From NCBI GenBank assembly GCA_009760885.1, contig CM019692.1, forward strand, positions 45,941,430 through 46,005,429: a DNA stretch of 64,000 nt, read 5' to 3'. Position numbers and translations under genes: made by a program. The notes beneath the pieces were generated by a model. The model saw nothing but the letters and a program-made list of their open reading frames with translations. It had not been told where the DNA came from and searched no databases. Below, in pieces: positions 57,801 to 59,753 of the stretch. Position 1 is the stretch's first letter, and each line of letters starts with the position of its first letter. This DNA is from Achatina immaculata (lineage: Eukaryota > Mollusca > Gastropoda > Stylommatophora > Achatinidae).

Positions 57801-59753
57801 CACATCTAAGCAACTAGCTTTTGCCAACTTGCATAAAAATTAGAAAAAAAGAGGCAGTAAAGGTGAATTGATTGTTTTTTTTTTAGCTTTTCATGGCTTT
57901 TAAAAATGTTTTTACATGTTTTGAAGAAAAGGAATTTTAATTTTAATCAAATAAATGACATTTTCATAATAACCTCAAGGGTCACAAAAAAAAAGGGGCT
58001 CTCAGGTCACCTGTTGGACACCCTTAACATAGGGCAGTGATCGTGCTAGGATTTTTTTTAAACCTATGTACTTTGTACCTGTCCTTCGTCTTGCACAAAG
58101 TGCTTTCTGAAATACCAGTTTTCTGGGTAAAACATTCTGTATTTACATATTTTAATGTAAATTTAAACACTTTACAAACATGCGTGCGTGCGTGCGAAAA
58201 AGTTTTCGACAGGCCAAGAAGTGAATGATATAGGACCATAAAAATTATGTATTATTCCACATCCGCACCCCAAAGTTCAAACATTTGGCACATTGTTTCT
58301 CAAGATTCTACACCTCCAAAAAAGAATTTAATATCTGGTCACAGAAATACTGCTCTTCTACTTCTGTCGCATCTAAATTATTCAAAAATTTCCTCCTTTT
58401 CAAACATTCTATAAGGTTGAGAAGCGGGAAATGGTCAGATGGACCAAAATCTGGTGAGTGGGGCAGATGATACATGCACTTAAACCTGTAATTCTTCATA
58501 ACCTCCAATGTCTTGTGAACCCACATTGTCCAGCAAAAAAAGAGAAAACCTTTCCAGCCCTTTGGAAGACAGTCATACATAAACATTTCCTTATTCTTCC
58601 CCCCCCCCCCCCCCCCCAAGGAAAAAAAGTGGCTGTGACCTTTCCTGCTGACTTTTTGTGTTTTGAATCTCTTCAGCCATGGAAAACTTGAGAGTGCTAC
58701 CACTGCAAGGACTGTTGCATGGTCTCAAGACCATGTTTCTTCAGCTTTGATGAGTCATCCCAACAAAAGAAATTATTAGATCGCTCAGAATGCTGCAGAA
58801 TCAGTTTGGAGATGTCCACTTGATTTTGTTTCTTTGTCAGCATTCAGATATTTCTACACCCACTTGGTCAAAAGTTTCTGCATACTCAGATGCTCATGAA
58901 TTATAAATCAGATGCATTCCCTGAAAATCTCTAGTGTCTCACCAATTGTTTTAGCTGAAATCAGGTCATGAAACATGATCAACAGTTTCCAGAGATGACA
59001 CTGTTGAAGGCCTTCCAGACTTGAAGTCTCCATGCTGAGAGTTAGCACACCACTTTCTTCACAGTTGAGTATGATGGGCACCTGTCACTCATTGTTTTCA
59101 GAATACACTCCTGGATTTCCTTTGAAGTTTTCTACTGCAGAAACATCAACTTCATAATGGCCCAGCATTCTATACTTGAAAATTCCAGACCTTTTCTTGA
59201 CACAGTTCTGTCATTGATGTGAAAAAAAAAAAATAACAAAAACTTTAAAAATAGTACTATCATCCTGCAGACTGGCATTTGCGTGTTAAAATAACATTCT
59301 TTCCAATTACAGTGACAAAATTACTCTCAGATTCTAGGGTATGGGTTTGGCCAATAGGTTTCAGCACCCCCTTCATAAATATGTGTACACAATCACACCA
59401 TTTTTTTTTTTTTCATAGGCAAAGGAAACTGGGGTAATGTGGTTGAAAATGTTTGTGTTTTTAACCAAATTTGCTTTCAGAATGTGGTTGTGGTATTCAC
59501 GAGCCTCCTCTCCTGGCTGATCCCAGATGTGCCAACCATCCTGAAGGAGCAGATCAGGCGGGAAGCTTATGTCACCAATGAGATTGTTCTGGCCACTGAA
59601 TTAAAGAGAGCTCGGGGTGAAGTAGTAATAGAGGATGTTGCCAGAATCAACACAGAGGATAACATCCATTATTCTCCTCATCATAGTGAATCACCCAGCG
59701 AGGAGTTGTTTATCTCACAGAGAAAGCCTTTTTACTCATCAGTTGCTGTGTAG
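12764..59753 (+). CDS. Anoctamin (TMEM16) family protein, 19 coding exons, 776 aa as assembled
   Basis: Anoctamins are ten-helix homodimeric membrane proteins that act as Ca2+-activated chloride channels and/or lipid scramblases in plasma or ER membranes. The exons listed separately join without a phase error (2331 nt including the stop). The family signatures appear in order: [13 protein letters not shown] at helix 1, the Cys-rich [12 protein letters not shown] loop, [17 protein letters not shown] at helix 5, GKQLIQNN at helix 6, EYLEM at helix 7, [12 protein letters not shown] and EIRVDASKF at helix 8, SEFIPRLVY, and [12 protein letters not shown] at helix 10. Residues matching the known Ca2+ site are N471, E475, E518, E521, E550 and D554. 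By motif the ANO3/4/5/7 side looks closer than ANO1, with the pre-helix YTCPY segment recalling ANO7, but this is not a phylogeny. At 776 aa it is short for the family because the N-terminal dimerisation domain is largely absent. Pore versus scramblase function cannot be read from this. Confidence 0.93.
13001..13205 (+). repeat. tRNA-derived SINE family A, copy 1 (body)
   Basis: The head GCAGCCTGGTTAGCTGTGTA looks like a tRNA 5' half with an A box, and GGTTCTAGTCTC follows about 45 bp later as a B box. The body has TTCTGGTACACACC, GGGCACCAGAGAAATCTGGG and CACTTTCATGTGC. It matches 36985-37270 (+) and 57209-57475 (-). Its 3' tail continues into the 46-bp array. Confidence 0.85.
13206..13735 (+). 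repeat. 46-bp tandem array grown from the SINE A tail, about 11 copies
   Basis: The unit holds the palindrome ATGCCTTAATGGCAT, then GGAAATATGAGCATAA and CACTGTGTCCCCA or TACCACGTCCCCA. Other SINE A copies carry one such unit at their 3' end; here it is amplified, with two variants interspersed. Confidence 0.93.
13736..14595. other. No gene recognised
   Basis: Two overlapping - strand open stretches at 13875-14397 might be a decayed LINE reading, given the LINE tail that follows, but I see no RT motif. Confidence 0.35.
14600..14735 (-). pseudogene. LINE ORF2 C-terminal fragment
   Basis: On the - strand it reads [20 protein letters not shown] then, after a stop, VLCDV. It is the same tail as 62905-63072 on the + strand ([18 protein letters not shown]), the usual (E/D)RxxW...ALC ending of several non-LTR retrotransposon ORF2 proteins. 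Confidence 0.65.
15255..15530. repeat. Dispersed repeat family C, copy 3
   Basis: Blocks GATCACCATAGTCCCCATGG, GTGGAGTCTGCTAAAGAAGT, GTTGTGCTTCAGAATCTTCA and CAGTTCCAGGGAGATAGA are shared with the other copies. Confidence 0.7.
15538..15837. repeat. 38-bp minisatellite, left part (about 8 copies)
   Basis: The unit is GTATCTTCTTCATTGTTTAG followed by CAGTTCTCTTATTTAGTA. Unit starts at 15575, 15613 and 15651 give the exact 38-bp step. It is interrupted by a mariner and resumes at 17121-17178. Confidence 0.95.
15838..17120 (+). mobile_element. Mariner element inserted in the 38-bp array (1283 bp)
   Basis: The ends are CGAGGGGTGATTGATAAGTT and ACTTATCAATCACCCCCA, flanked by TA at 15836-15837 and 17121-17122. 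Removing the element and one TA restores an array unit (TTATTTAGCAGTATCTTC), so the empty site can be read directly. Confidence 0.95.
16000..17056 (+). pseudogene. Mariner transposase, near-complete catalytic part
   Basis: The N-terminus (MAEIEK...[12 protein letters not shown]) is broken by stops, but from 16415 to 17056 the frame is open apart from one TAG at 16622-16624. All three catalytic Asp are present: [19 protein letters not shown] and [14 protein letters not shown] count 32 residues between the last two, where this group normally has 34; comparison with the copy at 44558 suggests a 6-bp loss after VHK. Confidence 0.85.
17121..17178. repeat. 38-bp minisatellite, right part
   Basis: One and a half units of the array at 15538-15837, separated from it by the mariner. 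It ends 60 bp before exon 2. Confidence 0.93.
17239..17357 (+). CDS. Anoctamin exon 2
   Basis: Acceptor TTTTCCAG ends at 17238 and donor GTAAGC starts at 17358. It encodes the cytoplasmic segment before helix 1, including [14 protein letters not shown], which matches the conserved anoctamin stretch of the type (S/N)xTRSxIVxxIL. It enters in phase 2 and leaves in phase 1. A 38-bp minisatellite ends about 60 bp upstream. Confidence 0.93.
17476..17531 (+). CDS. Anoctamin exon 3
   Basis: The acceptor TTTTTTCAG ends at 17475 and donor GTAAAA starts at 17532. It encodes [19 protein letters not shown], the conserved motif that ends in AAxPLH in this family. It is only 118 bp downstream of exon 2, the shortest intron in the gene. 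Confidence 0.93.
18108..18300 (-). repeat. SINE family B, diverged copy
   Basis: Read reversed it follows the 20583 copy: AAAGTAAAGGTGGCC, AATATGTGCCTATGTTTTCC, GACCAGTCAACACATTAGA and GTCAGCAGCACACC. Confidence 0.55.
18588..19533 (+). mobile_element. Mariner-like relic of a second lineage
   Basis: The left end CAGGTATCAAAAAGTTCCCG follows a TA. The right end is a diverged GGAATTTCCCATAGG. Transposase pieces on the + strand: [20 protein letters not shown] with QAFGK...TQVFEWY (HTH region, about 18810-18930), then [15 protein letters not shown] and [12 protein letters not shown] near 19080-19180. Many stops. Confidence 0.75.
19556..19659 (+). CDS. Anoctamin exon 4
   Basis: Acceptor TTTGTTAG ends at 19555 and donor GTATTA starts at 19660. 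It encodes [20 protein letters not shown], corresponding to the conserved LYExWAxWxxxxKYQPxD segment before helix 1. It enters in phase 0 and leaves in phase 2. Confidence 0.93.
19790..20060. repeat. Hairpin (MITE-like) element, about 270 bp, nearly palindromic
   Basis: The left arm (AGCACCACAAATG, TTAAAATCAGTTATATAGGG) pairs with the right arm (CACCCTGTATAACTGATTTT, CATTTGTGGTGCT), and the inner GTGTCCAGC pairs with GCTGGACAC, so the symmetry runs to a centre near 19922. The inner TATA(C/T)AGGGTG ends resemble Tc1/mariner MITE termini. Confidence 0.8.
20378..20512 (+). CDS. Anoctamin exon 5 (helix 1)
   Basis: Acceptor ATTCTAG ends at 20377 and donor GTAATC starts at 20513. It encodes the [19 protein letters not shown] signature and the first membrane helix (about residues 142-170). 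It enters and leaves in phase 2. Confidence 0.94.
20583..20775 (-). repeat. SINE family B copy
   Basis: It begins with the A-rich AGGTAAAGGTAAAGGTAATC tail read in reverse, then ATCATGCCTTAGAGGCACAT, CATGACCTGTCAGCACACTA and GGTCAGTATCACACCTGGC. Confidence 0.65.
21310..21958. repeat. Degenerate array of about 30-bp units upstream of exon 6
   Basis: About 20 units of the type CCTTTAACCTAATGAGAAGA then TAGTGTCCAT, with frequent substitutions and indels. Some units contain GGTGTTCAGCCT, which recalls the exon 6 acceptor (TGTGTTCTGTAG), but the likeness is too short to prove origin. Confidence 0.85.
22002..22162 (+). CDS. Anoctamin exon 6 (cysteine-rich loop, start of helix 2)
   Basis: Acceptor TGTTCTGTAG ends at 22001 and donor GTAGGT starts at 22163. 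The exon encodes the extracellular loop with the family's clustered cysteines ([21 protein letters not shown]) and then [16 protein letters not shown] entering helix 2. NIT within it is a possible N-glycosylation site. It leaves in phase 1. A degenerate 30-bp array ends about 40 bp upstream of the acceptor. Confidence 0.94.
22513..22920 (+). pseudogene. Possible ORF1 (gag-like) remnant of the I-like LINE
   Basis: A 95-codon open frame at 22513-22800 starts [20 protein letters not shown], and further codons follow in other frames up to the endonuclease. No zinc knuckle or other domain is visible. Its position just before the endonuclease is the only reason for the call. Confidence 0.3.
22922..23580 (+). 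pseudogene. APE-type endonuclease of the I-like LINE
   Basis: It starts [10 protein letters not shown] (family WNxxG), then CIQETHL with the catalytic Glu, [23 protein letters not shown], and after a frame shift [11 protein letters not shown] with the SDH motif. The usual GDFN motif reads GNFN, so a catalytic-site Asp is Asn here. An in-frame stop lies near 23094 and a frame shift near 23450. Confidence 0.8.
24192..25662 (+). pseudogene. Reverse transcriptase of the I-like LINE
   Basis: RT blocks in order: [74 protein letters not shown], the [15 protein letters not shown] block (frame-shifted, near 24800), then [11 protein letters not shown] with the catalytic YADD at 24884-24895 and the thumb [15 protein letters not shown]. 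At least two frame shifts. Confidence 0.9.
25766..26278 (+). pseudogene. RNase H domain of the I-like LINE
   Basis: It begins [16 protein letters not shown], with the first Asp, then [14 protein letters not shown] (Glu), [13 protein letters not shown] (Asp) and [20 protein letters not shown] (His and last Asp). All catalytic positions of type I RNase H are present, although the rest of the element is broken. Confidence 0.88.
26330..26564 (+). pseudogene. C-terminal Cys/His tail of the I-like LINE
   Basis: After a frame break the reading gives [20 protein letters not shown], the usual C-x(n)-EHxLxxC ending of RNase H-bearing LINEs, and runs to a stop at 26560-26562. Confidence 0.6.
27095..27160 (-). 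repeat. SINE family B fragment
   Basis: AAAGGTAACCCTGTTATACC then ACTGAGGCACCTAAAGG matches the 3' end of the family in reverse. Confidence 0.4.
27400..27700. repeat. Dispersed repeat family C, copy 4 (diverged)
   Basis: It keeps the order CTTGGCCTGGCTAACGGG, CACTGTGGTCCCTGTGG, TGAAGTCTGCCAAGAAACTT, AAGTTCTTCACCGTAGCATC and CCACAGTAAACAC. Confidence 0.55.
27770..28265. mobile_element. Foldback element with arms of about 220 bp
   Basis: The left arm (27770-28012) and right arm (28035-28265) are reverse complements: GGTTGAGTTCTACACAAAAG, GCAGAAACAAGAATGGC, ATGAGTACATATAAATGAAG and GATCACATACAAAAACAACA each recur inverted. The centre is near 28020. CTAG lies at both outer edges. There is no coding sequence. 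Confidence 0.88.
28440..28700. repeat. Degenerate array of about 31-bp units upstream of exon 7
   Basis: Units read CCCACACTCATTTTTTAAAC then AGGCACTCTTG. The exon 7 junction (TTTATAAATATAG|GCACTCTT) has the same layout, and the unit at about 28505 has AAACAGGCACTCTTGCC. Many units carry a T-rich stretch plus AACAG, so they resemble 3' splice sites. Confidence 0.85.
28805..28887 (+). CDS. Anoctamin exon 7 (end of helix 2)
   Basis: Acceptor AATATAG ends at 28804, with an unusually purine/AT-rich tract, and donor GTAAGT starts at 28888. It encodes [20 protein letters not shown], matching the conserved EFWKR...YxWD motif after helix 2. The acceptor and first exon bases resemble the unit of the upstream array. 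The preceding intron is 6.6 kb and holds a LINE and a foldback element. Confidence 0.92.
29035..29222. repeat. 22-bp tandem repeat, 8-9 copies
   Basis: The unit is GCTTGATGTTACTGTCTTGACT with T/A and G/A variants; starts at 29051 and 29073 give the step. Confidence 0.93.
29378..29478 (-). repeat. SINE family A, 3' fragment
   Basis: AAAGGTAAAGGTAAAATTCCC, then CGATTAAGGCATATTGGGG and CTTCGGCACATGAAAGTGTG match the 3' half of family A in reverse. Confidence 0.7.
29479..30480. other. No gene recognised
   Basis: AT-rich single-copy-looking intron sequence without a readable frame or repeat. Confidence 0.45.
30480..30850. repeat. Degenerate tandem array, GATTGGTTGAGxTTAAG type
   Basis: About seven loosely similar units (TTGATTGGTTGAGATTAAGG with TCAGTTATTTTTGG) of roughly 45-55 bp. 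Divergence is high, so it is old. Confidence 0.6.
31395..32045 (-). mobile_element. Tc1-like transposase relic, C-terminal part
   Basis: On the - strand the end reads [18 protein letters not shown], the common Tc1 ending (EEWxxIPxxxIxxLVxSMPRR), preceded by [12 protein letters not shown] with the DDE Glu region. The rest is broken. It is a different lineage from the 2360 and 43075 copies. Confidence 0.65.
32417..32488 (+). CDS. Anoctamin exon 8 (cytoplasmic linker)
   Basis: Acceptor ATATGTAG ends at 32416 and donor GTAAGT starts at 32489. It encodes [20 protein letters not shown] and PITG, corresponding to the family's RPEF...NPITG linker between helices 2 and 3. It is 24 codons long, phase 0 on both sides. 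Confidence 0.9.
32850..33745 (-). mobile_element. Mariner relic of a third lineage
   Basis: On the - strand 33245-32976 reads [20 protein letters not shown] and [20 protein letters not shown], which is the [21 protein letters not shown] block with the third catalytic Asp. Further transposase-like DNA runs to about 33740. The left end has TGAGGTGCACCAGAAAATTT. Confidence 0.75.
33746..34660. other. No gene recognised
   Basis: AT-rich intron DNA with no readable protein motif or repeat. Confidence 0.4.
34680..35246 (-). mobile_element. Mariner relic, N-terminal part
   Basis: The right edge CTGGGAACTTTCTGATACCA CC reads in reverse as a mariner end. Inside, the - strand gives [14 protein letters not shown] and, with a shift, [12 protein letters not shown] residues followed by the KTLKMF stretch, the HTH start of mariner transposases. 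It is broken throughout. Confidence 0.6.
35842..35969. repeat. 32-bp tandem repeat, 4 copies
   Basis: Unit TATCTTGACAATAAAGTAAA then ACAATATACCAG, starting at 35842, 35874, 35906 and 35938. Confidence 0.92.
36254..36331 (+). CDS. Anoctamin exon 9 (start of helix 3)
   Basis: Acceptor CTTTGCAG ends at 36253 and donor GTAAGT starts at 36332. It encodes [20 protein letters not shown] and the first residues of helix 3. It is 26 codons, phase 0 on both sides. Confidence 0.9.
36395..36500. repeat. (TA)n plus about 33-bp duplication just after exon 9
   Basis: A TA run at 36403-36420 is followed by GTTTTGATCAGAAAAGTTCT TTCTGTGAAAC twice and a third start. Confidence 0.85.
36553..36800 (+). repeat. 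tRNA-derived SINE related to family B
   Basis: The head GCAGCAGTGTAGAGGTTAG and CTAGTTCAACTTC resemble A and B boxes. The body has CCAATCAGCACCAGGGTC and CAAGTGGCTGG; the end has GGCACTAAAACTTCACATCC and TTATGGCATGC. Confidence 0.65.
36985..37275 (+). repeat. tRNA-derived SINE family A, copy 2 (complete)
   Basis: A box region TAGTTGAGTGGTTAGGTG and a very good B box GGGTTCAAGTCCC are about 45 bp apart. Then come TTTTTTTCTGGTACC, GGGTACCAGAGAAATCTCGG, CACTTTCATTTTCCG and a single ATGCCTTAATGGCATGG unit, ending in TTTACCTTTACC repeats. It is a SINE rather than a functional tRNA gene because it has a 200-bp body and no cloverleaf 3' half. Confidence 0.88.
37985..38465. repeat. 28-bp minisatellite with a head-to-head inversion at its left end
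   Basis: The unit is ATAGCACATGCTGCACATAG AAGTGTGG; starts at 38103 and 38131 give the step, with about 16 units. At 37987-38042 two units face each other as a perfect inverted repeat with 26-bp arms around GTGA. A lone related unit lies near 37755-37800. Confidence 0.95.
38547..38750 (+). CDS. Anoctamin exon 10 (helices 3 and 4)
   Basis: Acceptor CTGCTTTAG ends at 38546 and donor GTAGGT starts at 38751. The 68 codons cover the rest of helix 3 ([18 protein letters not shown]), an extracellular loop with potential N-glycosylation sites (NST, NAS), and helix 4 ([11 protein letters not shown]). Phase 0 on both sides. A 28-bp array ends about 80 bp upstream. Confidence 0.93.
38995..40160 (+). 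mobile_element. Mariner relic
   Basis: The start GGCCTGTTCAAAAAAGTATC is a typical mariner end. Pieces on the + strand: [20 protein letters not shown] with QSFQ (HTH) near 39230, and [20 protein letters not shown] with [13 protein letters not shown] at 39883-40000, the third-Asp region with Asp replaced by Tyr. Multiple frame breaks. Confidence 0.72.
40245..40430. repeat. About 62-bp tandem repeat, 3 copies
   Basis: The unit TTCTGAAAACATAGTAACTG then TCATATTTATGACATA and CACTTGTTTTTACTTCTTC recurs three times with few changes. Confidence 0.88.
41195..41895 (+). mobile_element. DDE transposase relic (Tc1/mariner superfamily)
   Basis: On the + strand it reads [23 protein letters not shown] and later [15 protein letters not shown], matching the transposase block with FSDEAxFxxxGxVNxxNCRxW. 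After 41490 only scattered matches remain. Confidence 0.6.
41924..42072 (+). CDS. Anoctamin exon 11 (helix 5)
   Basis: Acceptor TTCACAAG ends at 41923 and donor GTAAGT starts at 42073. It encodes [20 protein letters not shown] and [20 protein letters not shown], the very conserved helix 5 region. It leaves in phase 2. Confidence 0.94.
42289..42343 (+). CDS. Anoctamin exon 12 (loop after helix 5)
   Basis: Acceptor TTTGTCAG ends at 42288 and donor GTACGT starts at 42344. With the preceding phase it completes [20 protein letters not shown], matching the family's GRFxGxPGxY loop. It is a small 55-bp exon, 216 bp after exon 11. Confidence 0.92.
42758..42858 (+). CDS. Anoctamin exon 13 (helix 6, Ca2+ ligands)
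   Basis: A long T tract and CAG end at 42757; donor GTAAGT starts at 42859. It encodes the ECxxGGCLIEL-type start (here [14 protein letters not shown]) and [15 protein letters not shown]. By alignment, N471 and E475 match the Asn and Glu of helix 6 that coordinate Ca2+ in TMEM16A. It leaves in phase 2. Confidence 0.94.
43010..43074. repeat. (TCTG/TCCG)n tetranucleotide microsatellite
   Basis: Runs of TGTCTG, CCGTCCGTCCGTC and CTATCTGTCC directly precede the Tc1 left end. Confidence 0.9.
43075..44547 (+). mobile_element. Tc1-like transposon copy 2 (1473 bp)
   Basis: The ends CTGTTCAAAAAAAGAAACGC and GCGTTTCTTTTTTTGAACAG are inverted repeats. TA follows the right end; the left flank is no longer TA. 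The + strand transposase includes [20 protein letters not shown] with [17 protein letters not shown] (HTH, 43390-43515), [25 protein letters not shown] (first Asp), QLDNA (second Asp, then a stop) and [13 protein letters not shown] (Glu). There are several stops and shifts; the last stretch to 44326 is open. Confidence 0.93.
44558..45859 (-). mobile_element. Mariner element, full length (1302 bp)
   Basis: Ends TGAGGGGTGATTGATAAGTT and the matching right end, with TA at 44556-44557 and 45860-45861. The - strand transposase keeps [35 protein letters not shown] and the adjoining LLSWSSAKG-type region, with scattered shifts; an open piece runs 45343-44819. Only TATATATA separates it from the Tc1 element. 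Confidence 0.93.
46000..46880. repeat. About 150-bp tandem repeat inside the Helitron, 6 copies
   Basis: Each unit has GGGGGTGACATG, AAAAATAATCGAAAACGACC, GTGTCAAATCCATAGTTTTTG, CACTGAGATGAATAGTGACA and AAGTCCAAGTTCAGCCCCC. The block AGTGACA steps by about 150 bp (46087, 46243, 46393, 46543, 46696, 46840). G runs vary between units. Confidence 0.93.
46904..47206 (+). pseudogene. Helitron Pif1-like helicase, C-terminal fragment
   Basis: A 100-codon open frame reads [55 protein letters not shown] and [20 protein letters not shown]. These match the late helicase motifs of Helitron Rep/Hel proteins (PIMLLRNL, NGTRL, QFPVxLAFAxTINKSQGQ). The rest of Rep/Hel is missing, so the element is non-autonomous. 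Confidence 0.82.
47614..47744 (+). CDS. Anoctamin exon 14 (helix 6-7 linker, start of helix 7)
   Basis: Acceptor CATTTTACAG ends at 47613. By homology the exon ends at 47744, with donor GTATGT at 47745. It encodes the linker with [11 protein letters not shown] and then LFYEYLEM, whose two glutamates (E518, E521) are Ca2+ ligands in the family. The last 26 bases and the first bases of the intron form a 42-bp unit repeated ten times, so the true 3' end of this exon may vary in steps of 42 nt without breaking the frame. Confidence 0.9.
47719..48138 (+). repeat. 42-bp minisatellite spanning the exon 14 donor site, 10 copies
   Basis: Units start at 47719 and every 42 bp after that to 48097. Each carries the last 26 bases of exon 14, the donor and 16 bases of intron. 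Seven copies keep GTATGT, two have GTATGC and the last has GCTTGT. The period is 14 codons with no stop, so the whole array stays open in the exon 14 frame and reads [14 protein letters not shown] repeatedly, to a stop near 48151. Divergence between copies is only a few bases, suggesting recent growth. Confidence 0.97.
48160..48475. repeat. Dispersed repeat family C, copy 5
   Basis: Blocks CAAGCCTAGCCTGGCTAATG, GATCTCCATAGTCCCCCATGG, GTGGAGTCTGCTATAGATGT, GTGACTCAACATCTTCACAG and CAGTTCCGAGAGATA. It is followed by ACAAG repeats. Confidence 0.7.
48476..49429. other. (ACAAG)n and otherwise nothing recognised
   Basis: A short pentamer run at 48474-48500, then about 0.9 kb of intron with no motif. 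A 30-bp direct duplication (TTCTGACAGTGTATATCA(T/C)G) is near 48940-48995. Confidence 0.5.
49446..51110 (-). pseudogene. RTE ORF: reverse transcriptase and C-terminal domain
   Basis: [20 protein letters not shown], frame shift near 50700, [75 protein letters not shown] (catalytic YADD at about 50206-50220), [14 protein letters not shown], then after a small shift near 49893 the C-terminal [40 protein letters not shown] and [17 protein letters not shown]. Confidence 0.92.
51049..52367 (-). pseudogene. RTE ORF: APE-type endonuclease and linker
   Basis: [31 protein letters not shown] (catalytic Glu), then a TGA near 52001, [32 protein letters not shown], and after a frame shift near 51700 [12 protein letters not shown] and [11 protein letters not shown] (SDH). 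The APE domain motifs are otherwise intact. The frame continues through a basic linker to about 51049. Confidence 0.9.
53011..53163 (+). CDS. Anoctamin exon 15 (helices 7 and 8, Ca2+ ligands)
   Basis: Acceptor TGCCTTTCAG ends at 53010 and donor GTGATG starts at 53164. It encodes [20 protein letters not shown] and then [13 protein letters not shown], where E550 and D554 match the helix 8 Ca2+ ligands, followed by [12 protein letters not shown]. It is the best conserved exon of the gene. It lies between a full-length RTE-type LINE and a 305-bp truncated sibling in the same orientation. Confidence 0.95.
53282..53586 (-). mobile_element. 5'-truncated copy of the same RTE LINE (about 305 bp)
   Basis: An 11-bp target duplication TGATCAATGTT lies at 53271-53281 and 53587-53597. 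The body matches 49438-49740 with about a dozen substitutions by eye and has the same (CAT)4 edge. It encodes the last part of the ORF on the - strand (53565-53290). Confidence 0.93.
53600..54500. other. No gene recognised
   Basis: Intron 15 remainder, with purine- and T-rich runs near 54170-54275. No repeats or coding motif recognised. Confidence 0.45.
54502..54554 (+). CDS. Anoctamin exon 16 (start of helix 9)
   Basis: Acceptor CTGTTTTGCAG ends at 54501 and donor GTAAGT starts at 54555. With the split codon it encodes [18 protein letters not shown], matching the family GIWYxILxGIxxxAVITN motif. It leaves in phase 0. Confidence 0.93.
54620..55125 (+). mobile_element. RTE-like RT relic, second subfamily
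   Basis: On the + strand: [20 protein letters not shown] and [17 protein letters not shown] with TDYCKALDK, later [24 protein letters not shown] and [11 protein letters not shown]. It is homologous to but clearly different from the LINE at 49438. Broken by several shifts, with a 27-bp tandem duplication near 54870-54925. Confidence 0.8.
55120..55200. repeat. 36-bp tandem duplication
   Basis: GGGTTGCCAACCCTGAAGCT then AGCATGTCAGCTAT occurs twice and starts a third time. Confidence 0.85.
55366..55544 (+). CDS. Anoctamin exon 17 (helix 9 to last extracellular loop)
   Basis: Acceptor CCCCCACAG ends at 55365 and donor GTAAGC starts at 55545. It encodes [20 protein letters not shown] and an extracellular loop with potential N-glycosylation sites (NFT, NTS), ending in VEICR. 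The piggyBac-like element begins about 30 bp past the donor. It leaves in phase 2. Confidence 0.93.
55581..56468. mobile_element. piggyBac-like element, TTAA-flanked (about 0.89 kb)
   Basis: TTAA lies at 55577-55580 and 56469-56472. The ends ACTCATCCCGTGCC and GGCACGGAAAGAGT are imperfect inverted repeats (12 of 14). Near the left end GTGCCATAGTCGATATAGTG occurs twice; the right end has GC-rich CGCGGGCACGG. No DDD transposase core is present, so it is non-autonomous. Confidence 0.7.
55829..56113 (+). CDS. Small ORF inside the piggyBac-like element
   Basis: A 94-codon frame starts [20 protein letters not shown] and has an acidic Ser/Asp repeat ([18 protein letters not shown]) followed by a Cys-rich end. 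piggyBac transposases often begin with such an acidic stretch, so this may be the first part of a former transposase. The Ser/Asp region comes from a short DNA repeat (GACAATGCTTCTGATAG-like), and expression is unproven. Confidence 0.4.
   Translation: MDKPSDKTHVTGCSLVRSLPERKAKTGARQIFLAYCGKKSSDIVSDRAFDRQSDNDSDSSSDSVSDNASDSSSNVFCCVCVFVCFCKFVHKVIQ
56728..56750. repeat. Poly-C tract
   Basis: Over 20 C in a row. Similar tracts are at 58600-58617 and 60380-60397, with G tracts near 46134 and 60483. Exact lengths in such runs are unreliable. Confidence 0.9.
56932..57037 (+). CDS. Anoctamin exon 18 (start of helix 10)
   Basis: Acceptor TTATTGTCAG ends at 56931 and donor GTAAAT starts at 57038. It encodes [20 protein letters not shown] and [15 protein letters not shown], matching the YxDYRxPPW and FW.LAARLAFxxxFE motifs of the family. 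It leaves in phase 0. Confidence 0.94.
57209..57475 (-). repeat. tRNA-derived SINE family A, copy 3
   Basis: Read reversed: the head has CCTGGTTATCCAAGCGGTTG, the B box is GTTCAAGTCC, then the TTCTGGCGCACACC part with a long T tract, CTTTCTTGTGCCGAAGG and the ATGGCATGGAAATG tail ending in TTTACCTTTACC. Confidence 0.85.
57480..58190. other. No gene recognised
   Basis: Intron 18 DNA without repeats or coding motifs that I can name. Confidence 0.4.
58190..59240 (-). mobile_element. Mariner relic of another lineage
   Basis: On the - strand: the HTH part near 59170-59020 ([20 protein letters not shown], then the [14 protein letters not shown] hinge), [14 protein letters not shown] with [11 protein letters not shown] near 58930, and [20 protein letters not shown] near 58440 with the third catalytic Asp. 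Several breaks, with a poly-C run in the middle. Confidence 0.72.
59481..59753 (+). CDS. Anoctamin last coding exon 19 (helix 10 end and C-terminal tail)
   Basis: Acceptor TTTGCTTTCAG ends at 59480 and the frame stops at TAG 59751-59753. It encodes [18 protein letters not shown], the end of helix 10, then the basic IKxxIRRE-like segment ([11 protein letters not shown]) and a hydrophilic Ser/Glu-rich tail with no recognised domain. The stop codon is inside the first unit of a tandem array that fills the start of the 3' UTR. Confidence 0.93.
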   Translation, partial: NVVVVFTSLLSWLIPDVPTILKEQIRREAYVTNEIVLATELKRARGEVVIEDVARINTEDNIHYSPHHSESPSEELFISQRKPFYSSVAV

